Part shown: in pieces, positions 29,754-38,603 of the stretch
How positions within the stretch are numbered: the stretch's first letter is position 1
Layout: each line of letters opens with the position of its first letter
Assembly: GCF_019797845.1 (NCBI RefSeq)
Contig: NZ_CP081864.1
Span: forward strand, 1,674,001-1,738,000
Length of the DNA: 64,000 bases
Direction of reading: 5' to 3'
Source: Symbiopectobacterium purcellii
GTDB lineage: Bacteria; Pseudomonadota; Gammaproteobacteria; Enterobacterales; Enterobacteriaceae
Made by a program: the position numbers and the translations under genes
The notes under the pieces: model-generated
Seen by the model: the letters and a program-made list of their open reading frames with translations, nothing else
What the model was told of the DNA's origin: nothing
Databases searched by the model: none

Positions 29754-31172
29754 ATGAAAAAAAAGGTGCTGTTATTCAGTGCGCTGGCACTCGCTTTTTC
29801 TTCCATGGCGCAAAGTGAGACGCCCGAGTCTACCGATCTGGTGATCATCGGTGCAGGGGGCGCAGGCATGTCTGCGGCCATTGAGGCACATAACCAGGGT
29901 GCAAAAGTTATCCTGCTGGAAAAAATGCCGTTTGCCGGTGGCAACACGGCGCGCGCCGAGGCGGGGCTGAACGCCGCGGGCACGCCTTATCAAAAGGTCA
30001 AGGGCATTCAGGACAGCCCTGAGTTGTTCTTCCAAGACACCATGAAAGGTGGCCGTAACATCAACAACCCCGATCTGGTGCGTACACTGTCTGAACGCGC
30101 AAAAGATTCTGTGCAATTCTTGAAGGATAACGGCGCTGAGTTGGCCGACTTAACCCGTACTGGCGGTGCCAGCGTGGATCGTACCCACAGACCTGCTGGC
30201 GGCGAACCGGCCGGTAGCTTCATTGCGACTGCGTTGATCAAAAAAGTGAAAGCGCTGAACATCGATCTGCGCACCAATACGTCCGCCACTGAAATTGTAC
30301 AAAATGACAAGGGCGAAGTAACCGGCATTAAAGCGAAAGGCAAAGATGGCAAAGAATTTGCGCTCAATGCTAAAAAAGTCATGATCACCTCAGGTGGCTT
30401 TGGTGCCAACTTTGACATGATCAAGCAGTACGACCCGAAACTCGCCAACTTCAAAACCACCAATGCACCGGGTTCACTGGGTGAAGGGGTTAAGATGGCG
30501 GAGAAAATCAATGCCAAGCTGGTGGATATGGAATATATCCAGATTCACCCCAGCACCGTGCCGGGTAAAGGGATTCTGATCACCGAAGCCGTGCGCGGTG
30601 ACGGCGCGATTTTGATCAATGAAGAGGGCAAACGTTTTATCAATGAATTGCAGACGCGTGATGTGGTTTCTCAAAGTATCCTGAAACAACCGGGTGCTCA
30701 CGCGTATTTGATCTTCAACGATGATTTGGTAAAACAAAACAAGACCATCAACAGCTACTTCAAGCAAAAACTGGTGGCTGAAGGTGATACACCGGAAGCC
30801 TTGGCTAACGCCATCAAGGTGGATGCCAAGCAGTTACCGTTAACCTTGAAAACGTACACCGGCTACGCAAAAGCCAACAAAGATAGCGAATTCGGGCGTG
30901 ACAGCTTTAAACAGGCGCTGGATACCGGTAAATATTACGCCATTGAAGTAACGCCGGGCATCCACCACACCATGGGTGGTATTGCTATCAACACCAAAGC
31001 ACAAGTGGTGAACAAAGACGGGAAAGTTATCCCGAACCTGTTTGCGGCGGGTGAAGCGGCGGGTGGTGTCCACGGTGCTAACCGCCTGGGCGGTAACTCA
31101 CTGGCGGATATTGTTACCTTTGGTCGCATCGGTGCCGATGAAGCGGTGAAAGAAATCAAAGCAGGTAAATAA
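29754..31172 (+). CDS. Periplasmic flavoprotein reductase (FccA/UrdA-type FAD subunit), copy 1
   Basis: The 472-residue protein has a signal peptide (residues 1-20, MAQ|S) and an FAD-binding domain (GAGGAGMSAAIEAH at residues 33-46). The catalytic elements of soluble fumarate reductases are all present: HPSTVPGKG, RGDGAILINEEGKRF, GIHHTMGGIAI and GANRLGGNSLADIVTFGR, with the His and Arg residues that bind the substrate carboxylates. Unlike Shewanella FccA it lacks a haem domain, and unlike UrdA it lacks an FMN domain. The FMN domain is encoded separately just downstream. The substrate could be fumarate, urocanate or another enoate. It would let the cell dump electrons in the periplasm under low oxygen. 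Confidence 0.88.
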   Translation: MKKKVLLFSALALAFSSMAQSETPESTDLVIIGAGGAGMSAAIEAHNQGAKVILLEKMPFAGGNTARAEAGLNAAGTPYQKVKGIQDSPELFFQDTMKGGRNINNPDLVRTLSERAKDSVQFLKDNGAELADLTRTGGASVDRTHRPAGGEPAGSFIATALIKKVKALNIDLRTNTSATEIVQNDKGEVTGIKAKGKDGKEFALNAKKVMITSGGFGANFDMIKQYDPKLANFKTTNAPGSLGEGVKMAEKINAKLVDMEYIQIHPSTVPGKGILITEAVRGDGAILINEEGKRFINELQTRDVVSQSILKQPGAHAYLIFNDDLVKQNKTINSYFKQKLVAEGDTPEALANAIKVDAKQLPLTLKTYTGYAKANKDSEFGRDSFKQALDTGKYYAIEVTPGIHHTMGGIAINTKAQVVNKDGKVIPNLFAAGEAAGGVHGANRLGGNSLADIVTFGRIGADEAVKEIKAGK

Positions 31173-31249
31173 GTCGTATTGTTCAGGGGACGCCGCTTCG
31201 TGAGCAGCGGCGTTGCTATTATCACAAAACCAGAGAAAGCGAGAAAATT

Positions 31250-31600
31250 ATGAAAAAAATCGTTCCATCGTTGGTGGCTGCTGCTGCCTTGTTGTTTGTT
31301 GCCTCAGCCGGCGTTCAGGCTGCCCAAACGTATAAAGACGGTACCTACACCGGCAAAGCGCAGGGTAAAGAAGGGGAGATCGAAGTTTCGGTGAAAATCA
31401 GCGAGGGCAAAATTGCCAATGTGGAAGTGGTAAAACACGAGGACACAGAAGCGCTGATGCTCGGGGTTATTGATAATATCGTGCCGGAAATTGTGGAAAA
31501 ACAAACGGCAGACGGTATTGATGCGGTAACGGGTGCCACCATGTCCAGTACGGGTGTATTGGAAGCCGCGAAACAAGCGCTGGCACAAGCTAAATCCTAA
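31250..31600 (+). CDS. Periplasmic FMN-binding (covalently flavinylated) electron carrier
   Basis: The 116-residue protein has a signal peptide (residues 1-24, VQA|A) followed by one FMN_bind domain. The flavinylation motif DAVTGATMS is at residues 91-99. Its last Ser/Thr position is the site where ApbE-type transferases attach FMN in this family. It lies 77 bp after the first flavoprotein gene and probably passes electrons to it, a split version of the FMN plus FAD layout found fused in urocanate reductase. No apbE or membrane quinol donor is in the window. Confidence 0.88.
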   Translation: MKKIVPSLVAAAALLFVASAGVQAAQTYKDGTYTGKAQGKEGEIEVSVKISEGKIANVEVVKHEDTEALMLGVIDNIVPEIVEKQTADGIDAVTGATMSSTGVLEAAKQALAQAKS

Positions 31601-31608
31601 TCAGTCAG

Positions 31609-31640
31609 ACGCCTGCGGCCACTGTCACAGGCGTTATTAT
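31609..31640 (+). terminator. Intrinsic terminator after the FMN-binding gene
   Basis: The ACGCCTG/CAGGCGT stem is followed by a T-rich TATTATTATT tail, 8 bp after the stop codon. The following 31641-31843 is A/T-rich and I see no gene there. Confidence 0.65.
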
Positions 31641-31843
31641 TATTCTCACCTTTATTGCTCTTTATTATATATACCTCGGTATTCCCCTCGTTTTATCGCG
31701 AATTTCAACGTTGATATTCTCTCTTTCAGTAAATGTTATCGCTGGCTGTTTTCATTATGTTGGTGTCATGCATGAATATTGATAAAAAACGGGTTTTATT
31801 ATGTAGGCATGTAATTTGATGGTTGCTGAAAGCATTGAAGCAT

Positions 31844-31922
31844 TATCATTTCATGATCAAGTTAAAATAATTATTCTGCTAAGGGTGTAGTATTTGAAAA
31901 AGCAGCGTCGTTGCACGTCGTA
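31844..31922 (+). repeat. Duplicated upstream region, copy 2 (left part, before ERIC)
   Basis: It matches 29461-29538 with blocks TATCATT, GTTAAAATAATTATTCTG and CGTCGTTGCACGTCGTA, and then breaks exactly where the ERIC element begins. The match resumes at about 32126 with CCATGATTAAAA. Confidence 0.8.
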
Positions 31923-32125
31923 GATACCCTAAATAATTCGAGTTGCGGGAAGGCGGCAAACGAATGAATTCCGATGAGCTTACTTAGGTAAGTGATTCGT
32001 GTGACAAATCTGCCGGGAGCAGATTTGAACGCCGCTTGCGGCGGCCTCGTAAGAGGTGAGGCCCAGGGATGGGCCGAATAACGAGTGCAGCCAACGCACC
32101 TGCAGCTTGAAGTATGACGGGTATA
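31923..32125. repeat. Long ERIC (IRU) element, copy B, inserted in a duplicated promoter region
   Basis: Its left end reads GATACCCTAAATAATTCGAG and its right end CAGCTTGAAGTATGACGGGTA, both ERIC consensus. About 203 bp long, it contains the same internal GGCCTCGTAAGAGGTGAGGCC and CAAATCTGC-GCAGATTTG stretch as copies A and C. TA lies at both junctions, consistent with the TA target preference reported for ERIC. It lies 75 bp upstream of the second flavoprotein gene, so it would form part of its leader or promoter. Confidence 0.92.
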
Positions 32126-32200
32126 CCATGATTAAAAGCCATGATGGTGTAATGCACTGTGAATATGTTGTGACAATACTATTGAATAAAGGAATATATC

Positions 32201-33619
32201 ATGAAAACAAAGGTGCTGTTATTCAGTGCGCTGGCACTCGCTTTTTCTTCTATGGCGCAAAGTGAAAACCGGGAATCTACCGATCTGGTTATCATTGGTG
32301 CCGGTGGGGCAGGCATGTCCGCTGCCATTGAAGCACACAACCAGGGTGTTAATGTTATTCTTTTGGAAAAAATGCCGTTTGCCGGAGGCAATACCGCGCG
32401 CGCGGAGGGCGGTTTAAACGCGGCGGGAACGCCTTATCAAAAAGCCAAGGGCATTGAGGATAATCCTGAGCTGTTCTTTAAAGATACGATGAAAGGGGGG
32501 CGCAATATTAATAACCCTGAACTGGTGCGTATCCTTTCCGAGCAGGCGAAAGACTCCATTGAATTCTTGAAAATCAATGGTGCTGAACTGGCGGATGTGT
32601 CGCGAGCGGGCGGAGCCAGCGTCGATCGCATTCACCGGCCCGTGGGTGGGGAACCTGCTGGCAGCTTTATTGCTACGGCGCTGATCAAAAAAGTCAAAGC
32701 GCTTAATATCGATTTACGTACGCGTACCTCGGCGACGGACATCATCAAAAATGATAAAGGTGAAGTTACGGGAATTAAAGCCAAGGGCAAAGACGGGAAC
32801 GTTTACACCATTGATGCCAAGAAGGTAATGATCACTGCGGGCGGATTTGGTGCCAACTTTGACATGATTAAACACTACGATCCCAAACTGGTCGGTTTTA
32901 AAACGACCAATGCGCCAGGTTCGCTGGGGGAAGGGGTTAAAATGGCGGAAAGTATTAACGCCAAGCTGGTGGATATGGAATATATCCAGATTCACCCAAC
33001 CACCGTTCCCGGAAAAGGCATTCTTATCACGGAGGGGGTTCGCGGTGATGGTGCTATTTTAGTCAATGAACAAGGGAAACGTTTTATTAATGAGTTGCTA
33101 ACGCGCGACGTGGTTTCGCAAAATATTTTAAAACAACCCAATGCGCATGCTTACGTGATATTTAATGACGCGCTGGTAAAACAGAACAAAACCATTGATA
33201 CCTATTTTAAACAGAAACTGGTGTTTGAAGGTGATTCTGTTGAGGCACTTGCCACTGCCATTAAGATGGATCCCAAACAGCTGTCTGCCACGCTCGCCGC
33301 TTATACAGGCTATGCGAAAGCAAAAAAAGACACCGAGTTTGGCCGTGAAAGCTTTAAGCAAGCCTTGGATAGCGGAAAGTATTACGCCATTGAAGTGACG
33401 CCGGGTATCCACCACACCATGGGTGGTATCGCCATCAACACCAAAGCGCAGGTGGTCGATAACCAAGGCAAGGTGATCCCGAACTTGTTTGCAGCCGGTG
33501 AAGCGGCGGGTGGGGTGCACGGGGCAAATCGTCTGGGGGGTAATTCACTGGCAGATATCGTGACCTTTGGCCGTATCGGCGCTGATGAGGCAGTGAAAGA
33601 AATTAAAGCTGGTCAATAA
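32201..33619 (+). CDS. Periplasmic flavoprotein reductase (FccA/UrdA-type), copy 2
   Basis: This 472-residue tandem paralogue has the same length as copy 1 and very high identity; the first 18 residues differ at one position. The signal peptide, GAGGAGMSAAIEAH, RGDGAILVNEQGKRF, HHTMGG and GANRLGGNSLAD are all retained, so it should be active. Differences concentrate in the middle (for example KINGAELADVSRAG and VYTIDAKKVMIT), where substrate specificity could diverge. It has no FMN-binding partner of its own and may share the upstream one. The ERIC element separates it from copy 1's terminator. Confidence 0.88.
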   Translation: MKTKVLLFSALALAFSSMAQSENRESTDLVIIGAGGAGMSAAIEAHNQGVNVILLEKMPFAGGNTARAEGGLNAAGTPYQKAKGIEDNPELFFKDTMKGGRNINNPELVRILSEQAKDSIEFLKINGAELADVSRAGGASVDRIHRPVGGEPAGSFIATALIKKVKALNIDLRTRTSATDIIKNDKGEVTGIKAKGKDGNVYTIDAKKVMITAGGFGANFDMIKHYDPKLVGFKTTNAPGSLGEGVKMAESINAKLVDMEYIQIHPTTVPGKGILITEGVRGDGAILVNEQGKRFINELLTRDVVSQNILKQPNAHAYVIFNDALVKQNKTIDTYFKQKLVFEGDSVEALATAIKMDPKQLSATLAAYTGYAKAKKDTEFGRESFKQALDSGKYYAIEVTPGIHHTMGGIAINTKAQVVDNQGKVIPNLFAAGEAAGGVHGANRLGGNSLADIVTFGRIGADEAVKEIKAGQ

Positions 33620-33635
33620 GCATCACTCAACGCAG

Positions 33636-33665
33636 CGCCTGTGACTGAGTTCACAGGCGTTATTG
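33636..33665 (+). terminator. Probable terminator after flavoprotein copy 2
   Basis: A nine-base-pair stem CGCCTGTGA/TCACAGGCG is followed by TTATTGTGTG, 17 bp after the stop. It resembles the terminator after the FMN-binding gene. Confidence 0.7.
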
Positions 33666-33823
33666 TGTGTTGTTGCGTTCAGCGTTGTAGCTGAAAGAAT
33701 AATCGCTGTTAAACTTTGTCACAAAAGCTTTTTCTGCTGCGCAGTGCGTAGCGGCGAGCGCTAACTTATAATGCCCGGGTTGTTACCAATACCGTAACCG
33801 TTATTTATTTAAGACGTTGAATA

Positions 33824-34777
33824 ATGATTAAAAAACATAAGTTTTCTCTGCTTGCATTGCTGTTGCTGTCCACACAGATGACATTCACCCCCTCCGTCTT
33901 GGCGAAAACGGCGGCTCCCGCCATTGCCAGTACACATCAGAAGATCGCGTCAGGTAGCGCGATGGTGGTCGATCTGCGTGATAATAAGGTGCTTTACTCC
34001 GCCAACCCGGATGTGGTGGTGCCTATCGCCTCTGTCACCAAACTGATGACGGCGCTGGTGGTGCTGGATGCAAATTTGCCGTTGGATGAAGTTATCTCGG
34101 TCGATATCAGCCACACACCGGAAATGAAGGGGGTTTATTCGCGCGTTCGCTTGAACAGTCAGATCAGCCGCCGCGACATGCTGTTATTGGCCCTGATGTC
34201 TTCCGAAAACCGCGCTGCGGCCAGTCTGGCACACCACTATCCGGGAGGCTATCAGGCGTTTATCGCTGCGATGAACGCCAAGGCCAAAGCGCTCGGCATG
34301 ACGCATACCCGCTATGTGGAACCGACGGGGCTGTCGATTAACAACGTCTCTACCGCGCGCGATCTGGTCAAATTACTGATTGCCAGCAAGCAATATCCGC
34401 TTCTGAGCCAACTGAGCACCACGCAGGAGAAAACCGCCACCTTCACCAATCCGGGCTATAGCCTGCCGTTTCGCAATACCAATCATCTGGTCTACAAAAA
34501 TGACTGGGACATTCAGTTGACCAAAACCGGGTTTACTAATCAGGCGGGGCATTGTCTGGTCATGCGTACCGTGATCAACCAGAAACCGGTCGCGCTGGTC
34601 GTACTGGACGCATTCGGTAAATACACCCATTTTGCGGACGCCAACCGTCTGCGCCGCTGGATGGAAACCGGGCAGGTAACCGCAGTACCGGATGCCGCGT
34701 TGAGCTATAAAAAGCAAAAAGCGCTCGCCTCACGCGCCCCGGGTCAAGTGGCTCGGGTTACAACAGATATTGAATAA
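33824..34777 (+). CDS. pbpG: D-alanyl-D-alanine endopeptidase (PBP7)
   Basis: PBP7 cuts D-Ala-meso-DAP cross-links in periplasmic peptidoglycan. The 317-residue protein has a signal peptide (about residues 1-27, VLA|K) and the three serine penicillin-binding motifs: SVTK at 70-73, SEN at 127-129 and KTG at 234-236. E. coli PBP7 is 313 residues. E. coli pbpG also lies near bglX, as here. Confidence 0.95.
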   Translation: MIKKHKFSLLALLLLSTQMTFTPSVLAKTAAPAIASTHQKIASGSAMVVDLRDNKVLYSANPDVVVPIASVTKLMTALVVLDANLPLDEVISVDISHTPEMKGVYSRVRLNSQISRRDMLLLALMSSENRAAASLAHHYPGGYQAFIAAMNAKAKALGMTHTRYVEPTGLSINNVSTARDLVKLLIASKQYPLLSQLSTTQEKTATFTNPGYSLPFRNTNHLVYKNDWDIQLTKTGFTNQAGHCLVMRTVINQKPVALVVLDAFGKYTHFADANRLRRWMETGQVTAVPDAALSYKKQKALASRAPGQVARVTTDIE

Positions 34778-34806
34778 CGCGTTTTCACGCTGCCGCTTTG
34801 TCGCAT

Positions 34807-34835
34807 CCCCCGACGAACTTTTCCTCCGTCGGGGG
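34807..34835. terminator. Hairpin between convergent pbpG and GST genes
   Basis: A nine-base-pair CCCCCGACG/CGTCGGGGG stem sits between the two convergent stop codons. No clear T run follows on either strand, so it may be a weak bidirectional terminator. Confidence 0.45.
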
Positions 34836-34847
34836 GGCTCCTCGCCG

Positions 34848-35534
34848 TCAGGCGCGAAAATCCGCTACGACAACCCGCTTACTGTTATCGGTGACTTCAT
34901 CTTCGTGTGCCGGCTCGCGCCAGGTTTCAGCCAACGCGCTGGTGTACCAGTTCTGCATGGCCGGTTGCCCTAACAGATGCTGGCAGTAGCTATTCACGGT
35001 GGGTGAAACCGGCAAATTATAGGTTTGAATGCGAAACACCACCGGTGCGAAAAAGGCATCCACGGCGCTGAAGGTCTTTCCTGCCAGAAATGGTCCGCCA
35101 AAACGCGTAAGACCTTCCGTCCAGAGTACATCGAGACGAGCCAACTCATCGCGCAATGCCGCTGATATTTCCGGCAACGCGACACGTATCCCACAGCTCA
35201 TGGCACACTGGTTGCGCAATGCGGTAAAGCCCGAGTGCATTTCCGCTGACGCACAGCGAGCCCAGGTGCGCGCTGCACTCTCTTCGGGCCATACGCCGCG
35301 GTGGCGTTCAGCCAGGTATTCAACGATCGCCAGTGAATCCCACACCACCTGCTGGTCATCGACCAGACAGGGCACTTTAGCCGTCGGAGAAAAGGCTTTG
35401 AAGGCGGTTTGTACCGCACCTGTGCTAAAGGGGATCAACTGTTCGGTAAAAGGAATATCCAGTGCTGTCATCAATACCCAGGGGCGCAGTGACCAGGACG
35501 AATAGTTTTTATTGGCGATATGCAATTGATACAT
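34848..35534 (-). CDS. Glutathione S-transferase family protein
   Basis: The 228-residue protein has an N-terminal thioredoxin-like GST domain (MYQLHIANKNYSSWSLRPW, with a Ser-rich active-site loop around residues 11-15) and VPCLVDDQQVVWDSLAIVEYLAE, the glutathione-binding cis-Pro and Glu/Asp-Ser segment. An all-helical C-terminal domain with FGGPFLAGKTFSAVDAFFAP follows. It is a likely cytosolic detoxification or isomerase enzyme with unknown substrate. I chose the ATG at 35534, preceded by CTGGAGC. The upstream extension to 35627 reads ERIC repeat DNA and is rejected. Confidence 0.85.
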   Translation of the reverse strand: MYQLHIANKNYSSWSLRPWVLMTALDIPFTEQLIPFSTGAVQTAFKAFSPTAKVPCLVDDQQVVWDSLAIVEYLAERHRGVWPEESAARTWARCASAEMHSGFTALRNQCAMSCGIRVALPEISAALRDELARLDVLWTEGLTRFGGPFLAGKTFSAVDAFFAPVVFRIQTYNLPVSPTVNSYCQHLLGQPAMQNWYTSALAETWREPAHEDEVTDNSKRVVVADFRA

Positions 35535-35557
35535 CGTTAGTGATGCTCCAGGCAGTT

Positions 35558-35799
35558 TATACCCGTCATACATCAAGCTGCAGGTGCGTTGGCGGCGCTC
35601 GTTATTCGGCCCATCCCTGGGCCTCACTTCTAACGAGGCCGCCGCACGCGGCGTTCAAATCTGCTCCCGGCAGATTTGTCACACGAATCACTTACCTGAG
35701 TAAGTTCATCGGGATTCATTCGCTCGCCCTAAAGGGCCAGCGCAAGCGCTGTTCAAAACGTAAACGTTTTGTCCTGAAACTCGAATTATTTAGGGTATA
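35558..35799. repeat. Long ERIC (IRU) element, copy C
   Basis: This copy of about 242 bp has ERIC ends (TATACCCGTCATACATCAAG and TCGAATTATTTAGGGTATA) and the same internal stretch as copy A, including the extra GGCCAGCGCAAGCGCTGTTC segment near its right end that copy B lacks. It begins 23 bp upstream of the GST start codon, so it must overlap or displace that gene's promoter. Confidence 0.92.
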
Positions 35800-36025
35800 G
35801 CGGTGTGAGAGATCAGTAGGAGTATCATGAAATGCGACTAATGACACGCAGCAGATGAGAGATGGCGCAGGATTGCGTAATTCTTTCAGTTTTACTAAAG
35901 ACAATCAGAACAAATACATTATGATTACGCGCTGGATATTTTGACGACGTTACCGACGTCATTTTCAAACCTCACAGGCGCTCCCCGATGACGTGGAGTG
36001 CGGCATGCTTGGGCTAGAATAACGA

Positions 36026-38341
36026 ATGAAATGGCTTACCTCTTTGACGATTGCGATTGGCCTGGCCTGCGCGCCAGCCGGGGCGCAACTGACCAACACT
36101 GCGCCTGTTGCGGCACAAAGTAATGCGGCACATCAGGCTCAGCGTGATGCCTTTGTCTCCGATCTGCTGCGTAAAATGACCACTGACGAAAAAATTGGGC
36201 AATTACGCCTGATCAGTGTGGGCACCGATAACCCGAAACACGTGATCCGCGAGATGATCAGGGACGGGCAGGTGGGCGCGATTTTCAACACGGTAACGCG
36301 TCAGGACATCAGAGCGATGCAAGATCAGGTAATGGAACTGAGTCGCCTGAAAATTCCTCTGTTTTTTGCCTACGATGTGGTGCACGGTCATCGAACCATT
36401 TTCCCGATCGCCCTGGAGCTAGCCTCTTCCTGGGACATGAACAACATCGCCAAAAGCGCCCGTGTCTCGGCCTATGAAGCTACCGAAGACGGGCTGAACA
36501 TGACCTGGGCGCCGATGGTGGATATCACCCGCGATCCACGTTGGGGACGGGTATCGGAAGGCTTTGGTGAAGATACCTGGCTGACCAGCCAAATTGCCCG
36601 CGTGGTAGTGAAAGCATTTCAGGGCGAGGCCCCGACCGACAGGCATTCACTGATGACCAGCGTCAAACACTTTGCCCTTTATGGTGCGGTGGAAGGCGGA
36701 CGTGACTACAACACGGTGGACATGAGTCCTCAGCGTATGTTTCAGGATTATTTGCCACCTTATAAAGCGGCAATTGACGCAGGCAGTGGCGGGGTAATGG
36801 TCGCTCTGAACTCGATTAATGGCGTGCCTGCAACGGCAAATCGCTGGTTGTTGAAAGAGTTGCTGCGCGATCAGTGGAAATTCCAGGGGATTACCATCAC
36901 CGATCACGGTGCGATTAAAGAGCTGATGAAACACGGTGTGGCGAGCGACCCTCGTGACGCATCGCGTATTGCTCTGAAATCCGGCATCGCGATGAGCATG
37001 AGCGATGAGTACTTTGTCAAGTATCTGCCTGAGTTGGTGAAAAGCGGTGCTATCACGGTGCAAGAGCTGGATGAGGCTTGCCGCCAGGTGCTGAACGTGA
37101 AGTATGACATGGGACTGTTTGCCGATCCTTACCGTATGCTGGGTGCTGCCAGCAGCGATCCGGTGGATACCAATGCGGAAAGCCGTTTACATCGCGCCGA
37201 GGCGCGTGACGTTGCCAAACGCAGTCTGGTATTGCTGAAAAACCGCCTCAACATTCTGCCACTGAAAAAATCGGGCGTAATTGCGGTGGTGGGGCCGTTG
37301 GCGGACAGCAAGCGCGATACGATGGGCAGTTGGTCTGCGGCTGGGCTAGCGCGCCAAACGGTAACCGTGTATCGCGGTATTCGTACAGCAGTGGGTAATG
37401 ATGCGACGGTTTTCTATGCCAAAGGAGCTAATGTCAGTAATCACAAAGGCATTATTGATTTCCTGAATCAATATGAAGATGCGGTACAGGTTGACCCGCG
37501 TTCACCGCAAGCGATGATTGATGAAGCGGTGGCGGTGGCGAAGAAATCGGATGTAGTGGTTGCGGTCGTCGGTGAAGCGGCCGGTATGGCGCATGAAGCT
37601 TCCAGCCGTTCCAACATCGATTTACCACAGAGTCAGCGCGATCTTATCGCCGCACTCAAAGCCACCGGCAAGCCGTTGGTGCTGGTGCTGATGAACGGTC
37701 GACCGCTGGCGCTGGTGCGTGAAGATCAGCAAGCGGACGCGCTGTTGGAAACCTGGTTTAGCGGTACGGAAGGGGGCAATGCGATCGCCGATGTCCTGTT
37801 CGGTGACTATAATCCGTCAGGTAAGTTGCCGATGTCCTTCCCGCGTTCTGTTGGGCAAATCCCAATTTATTACAACCATTTGCCTTCCGGCCGTCCGTAT
37901 ACGCCGGAAAATCCCGGCAAGTACACGTCGCATTACTACGACGAAGCGAATGGTCCGCTCTATCCGTTTGGCTACGGCTTGAGTTACACCACTTTCAGCG
38001 TGTCGGATGTGAGCATGTCCAGTCCGCTGATGAAACGTAACGGCAGCGTGAATGCGAGCGTAACGGTCACCAACACCGGTAAGCGCGCAGGCGAAACCGT
38101 GGTGCAGCTCTACCTGCACGATGTCGTCGCGTCTATCAGCCGTCCGGTCAAGGAACTGCGCGGTTACGAGAAGGTGATGCTGCAACCGGGCGAAAGCCGT
38201 GTTATCAGCTTTACCATCACGGAAGATGATCTGAAGTTCTACAATGCGCAAATGCAGCAGGTTGTCGAACCGGGCAAATTTGAGGTATTTATTGGTCTGG
38301 ATTCACAACGCGTGAAACAGCAGAGCTTTACGCTGCTCTGA
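36026..38341 (+). CDS. bglX: Periplasmic beta-glucosidase (GH3)
   Basis: The 771-residue secreted enzyme (signal peptide about residues 1-20, AGA|Q) hydrolyses beta-glucosides in the periplasm. It has the GH3 N-terminal barrel with GLNMTWAPMVDITRDPRWGR and SVKHFALYGAVEGGRDYN, the nucleophile Asp in TITDHGAIKEL near residue 290, the second alpha/beta domain carrying the acid/base region (AGMAHEASSRSNIDLP), and a C-terminal fibronectin-III-like domain with PVKELRGYEKVMLQPGES. E. coli BglX is 765 residues. A terminator follows. Confidence 0.96.
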   Translation: MKWLTSLTIAIGLACAPAGAQLTNTAPVAAQSNAAHQAQRDAFVSDLLRKMTTDEKIGQLRLISVGTDNPKHVIREMIRDGQVGAIFNTVTRQDIRAMQDQVMELSRLKIPLFFAYDVVHGHRTIFPIALELASSWDMNNIAKSARVSAYEATEDGLNMTWAPMVDITRDPRWGRVSEGFGEDTWLTSQIARVVVKAFQGEAPTDRHSLMTSVKHFALYGAVEGGRDYNTVDMSPQRMFQDYLPPYKAAIDAGSGGVMVALNSINGVPATANRWLLKELLRDQWKFQGITITDHGAIKELMKHGVASDPRDASRIALKSGIAMSMSDEYFVKYLPELVKSGAITVQELDEACRQVLNVKYDMGLFADPYRMLGAASSDPVDTNAESRLHRAEARDVAKRSLVLLKNRLNILPLKKSGVIAVVGPLADSKRDTMGSWSAAGLARQTVTVYRGIRTAVGNDATVFYAKGANVSNHKGIIDFLNQYEDAVQVDPRSPQAMIDEAVAVAKKSDVVVAVVGEAAGMAHEASSRSNIDLPQSQRDLIAALKATGKPLVLVLMNGRPLALVREDQQADALLETWFSGTEGGNAIADVLFGDYNPSGKLPMSFPRSVGQIPIYYNHLPSGRPYTPENPGKYTSHYYDEANGPLYPFGYGLSYTTFSVSDVSMSSPLMKRNGSVNASVTVTNTGKRAGETVVQLYLHDVVASISRPVKELRGYEKVMLQPGESRVISFTITEDDLKFYNAQMQQVVEPGKFEVFIGLDSQRVKQQSFTLL

Positions 38342-38358
38342 TACCCGTAGTGCACTCA

Positions 38359-38390
38359 CGATCCTCGGCGCTTGCCGGGGATCGCCTTTG
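38359..38390 (+). terminator. Intrinsic terminator after bglX
   Basis: A long stem CGATCC-TCGGC / GCCGG-GGATCG with a GCTT loop is followed by CCTTTGTTT, 18 bp after the stop codon. Confidence 0.75.
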
Positions 38391-38417
38391 TTTAACGATA
38401 ACATTGGCGTGACGGTT

Positions 38418-38525
38418 TCAACCAACGTGAACCAGAATGATATAGCCAACCAGCATCAGACCGCTGATCCCGCCTAACGTCATCAATGAGAACACGCCGA
38501 TCATGGCGATTTTGCCGAGATTCAT
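38418..38525 (-). CDS. yohO: YohO-like 35-residue membrane protein
   Basis: This small reading frame encodes MNLGKIAMIGVFSLMTLGG and a further 16 residues ending ILVHVG. It lines up with E. coli YohO (35 residues, MRVAKIGVIALFLFMALGG at its start) without gaps. It has a single hydrophobic helix. AAGGATAACTTT before the ATG supplies a good ribosome site. In E. coli, yohO lies in the same neighbourhood as bglX, which supports the call. The function is unknown. Confidence 0.85.
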   Translation of the reverse strand: MNLGKIAMIGVFSLMTLGGISGLMLVGYIILVHVG

Positions 38526-38603
38526 AAAGTTATCCTTTTGTTAATCGCCATAAATTATAAAGCCTATCACGTATGAAACAAGCGGCCTGCGCGATTTACG
38601 GTG

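Noticed and set aside
34848..35627. GST gene extended to 35627
   Set aside because: The extra 31 codons are ERIC repeat sequence; a good start with a ribosome site exists at 35534.
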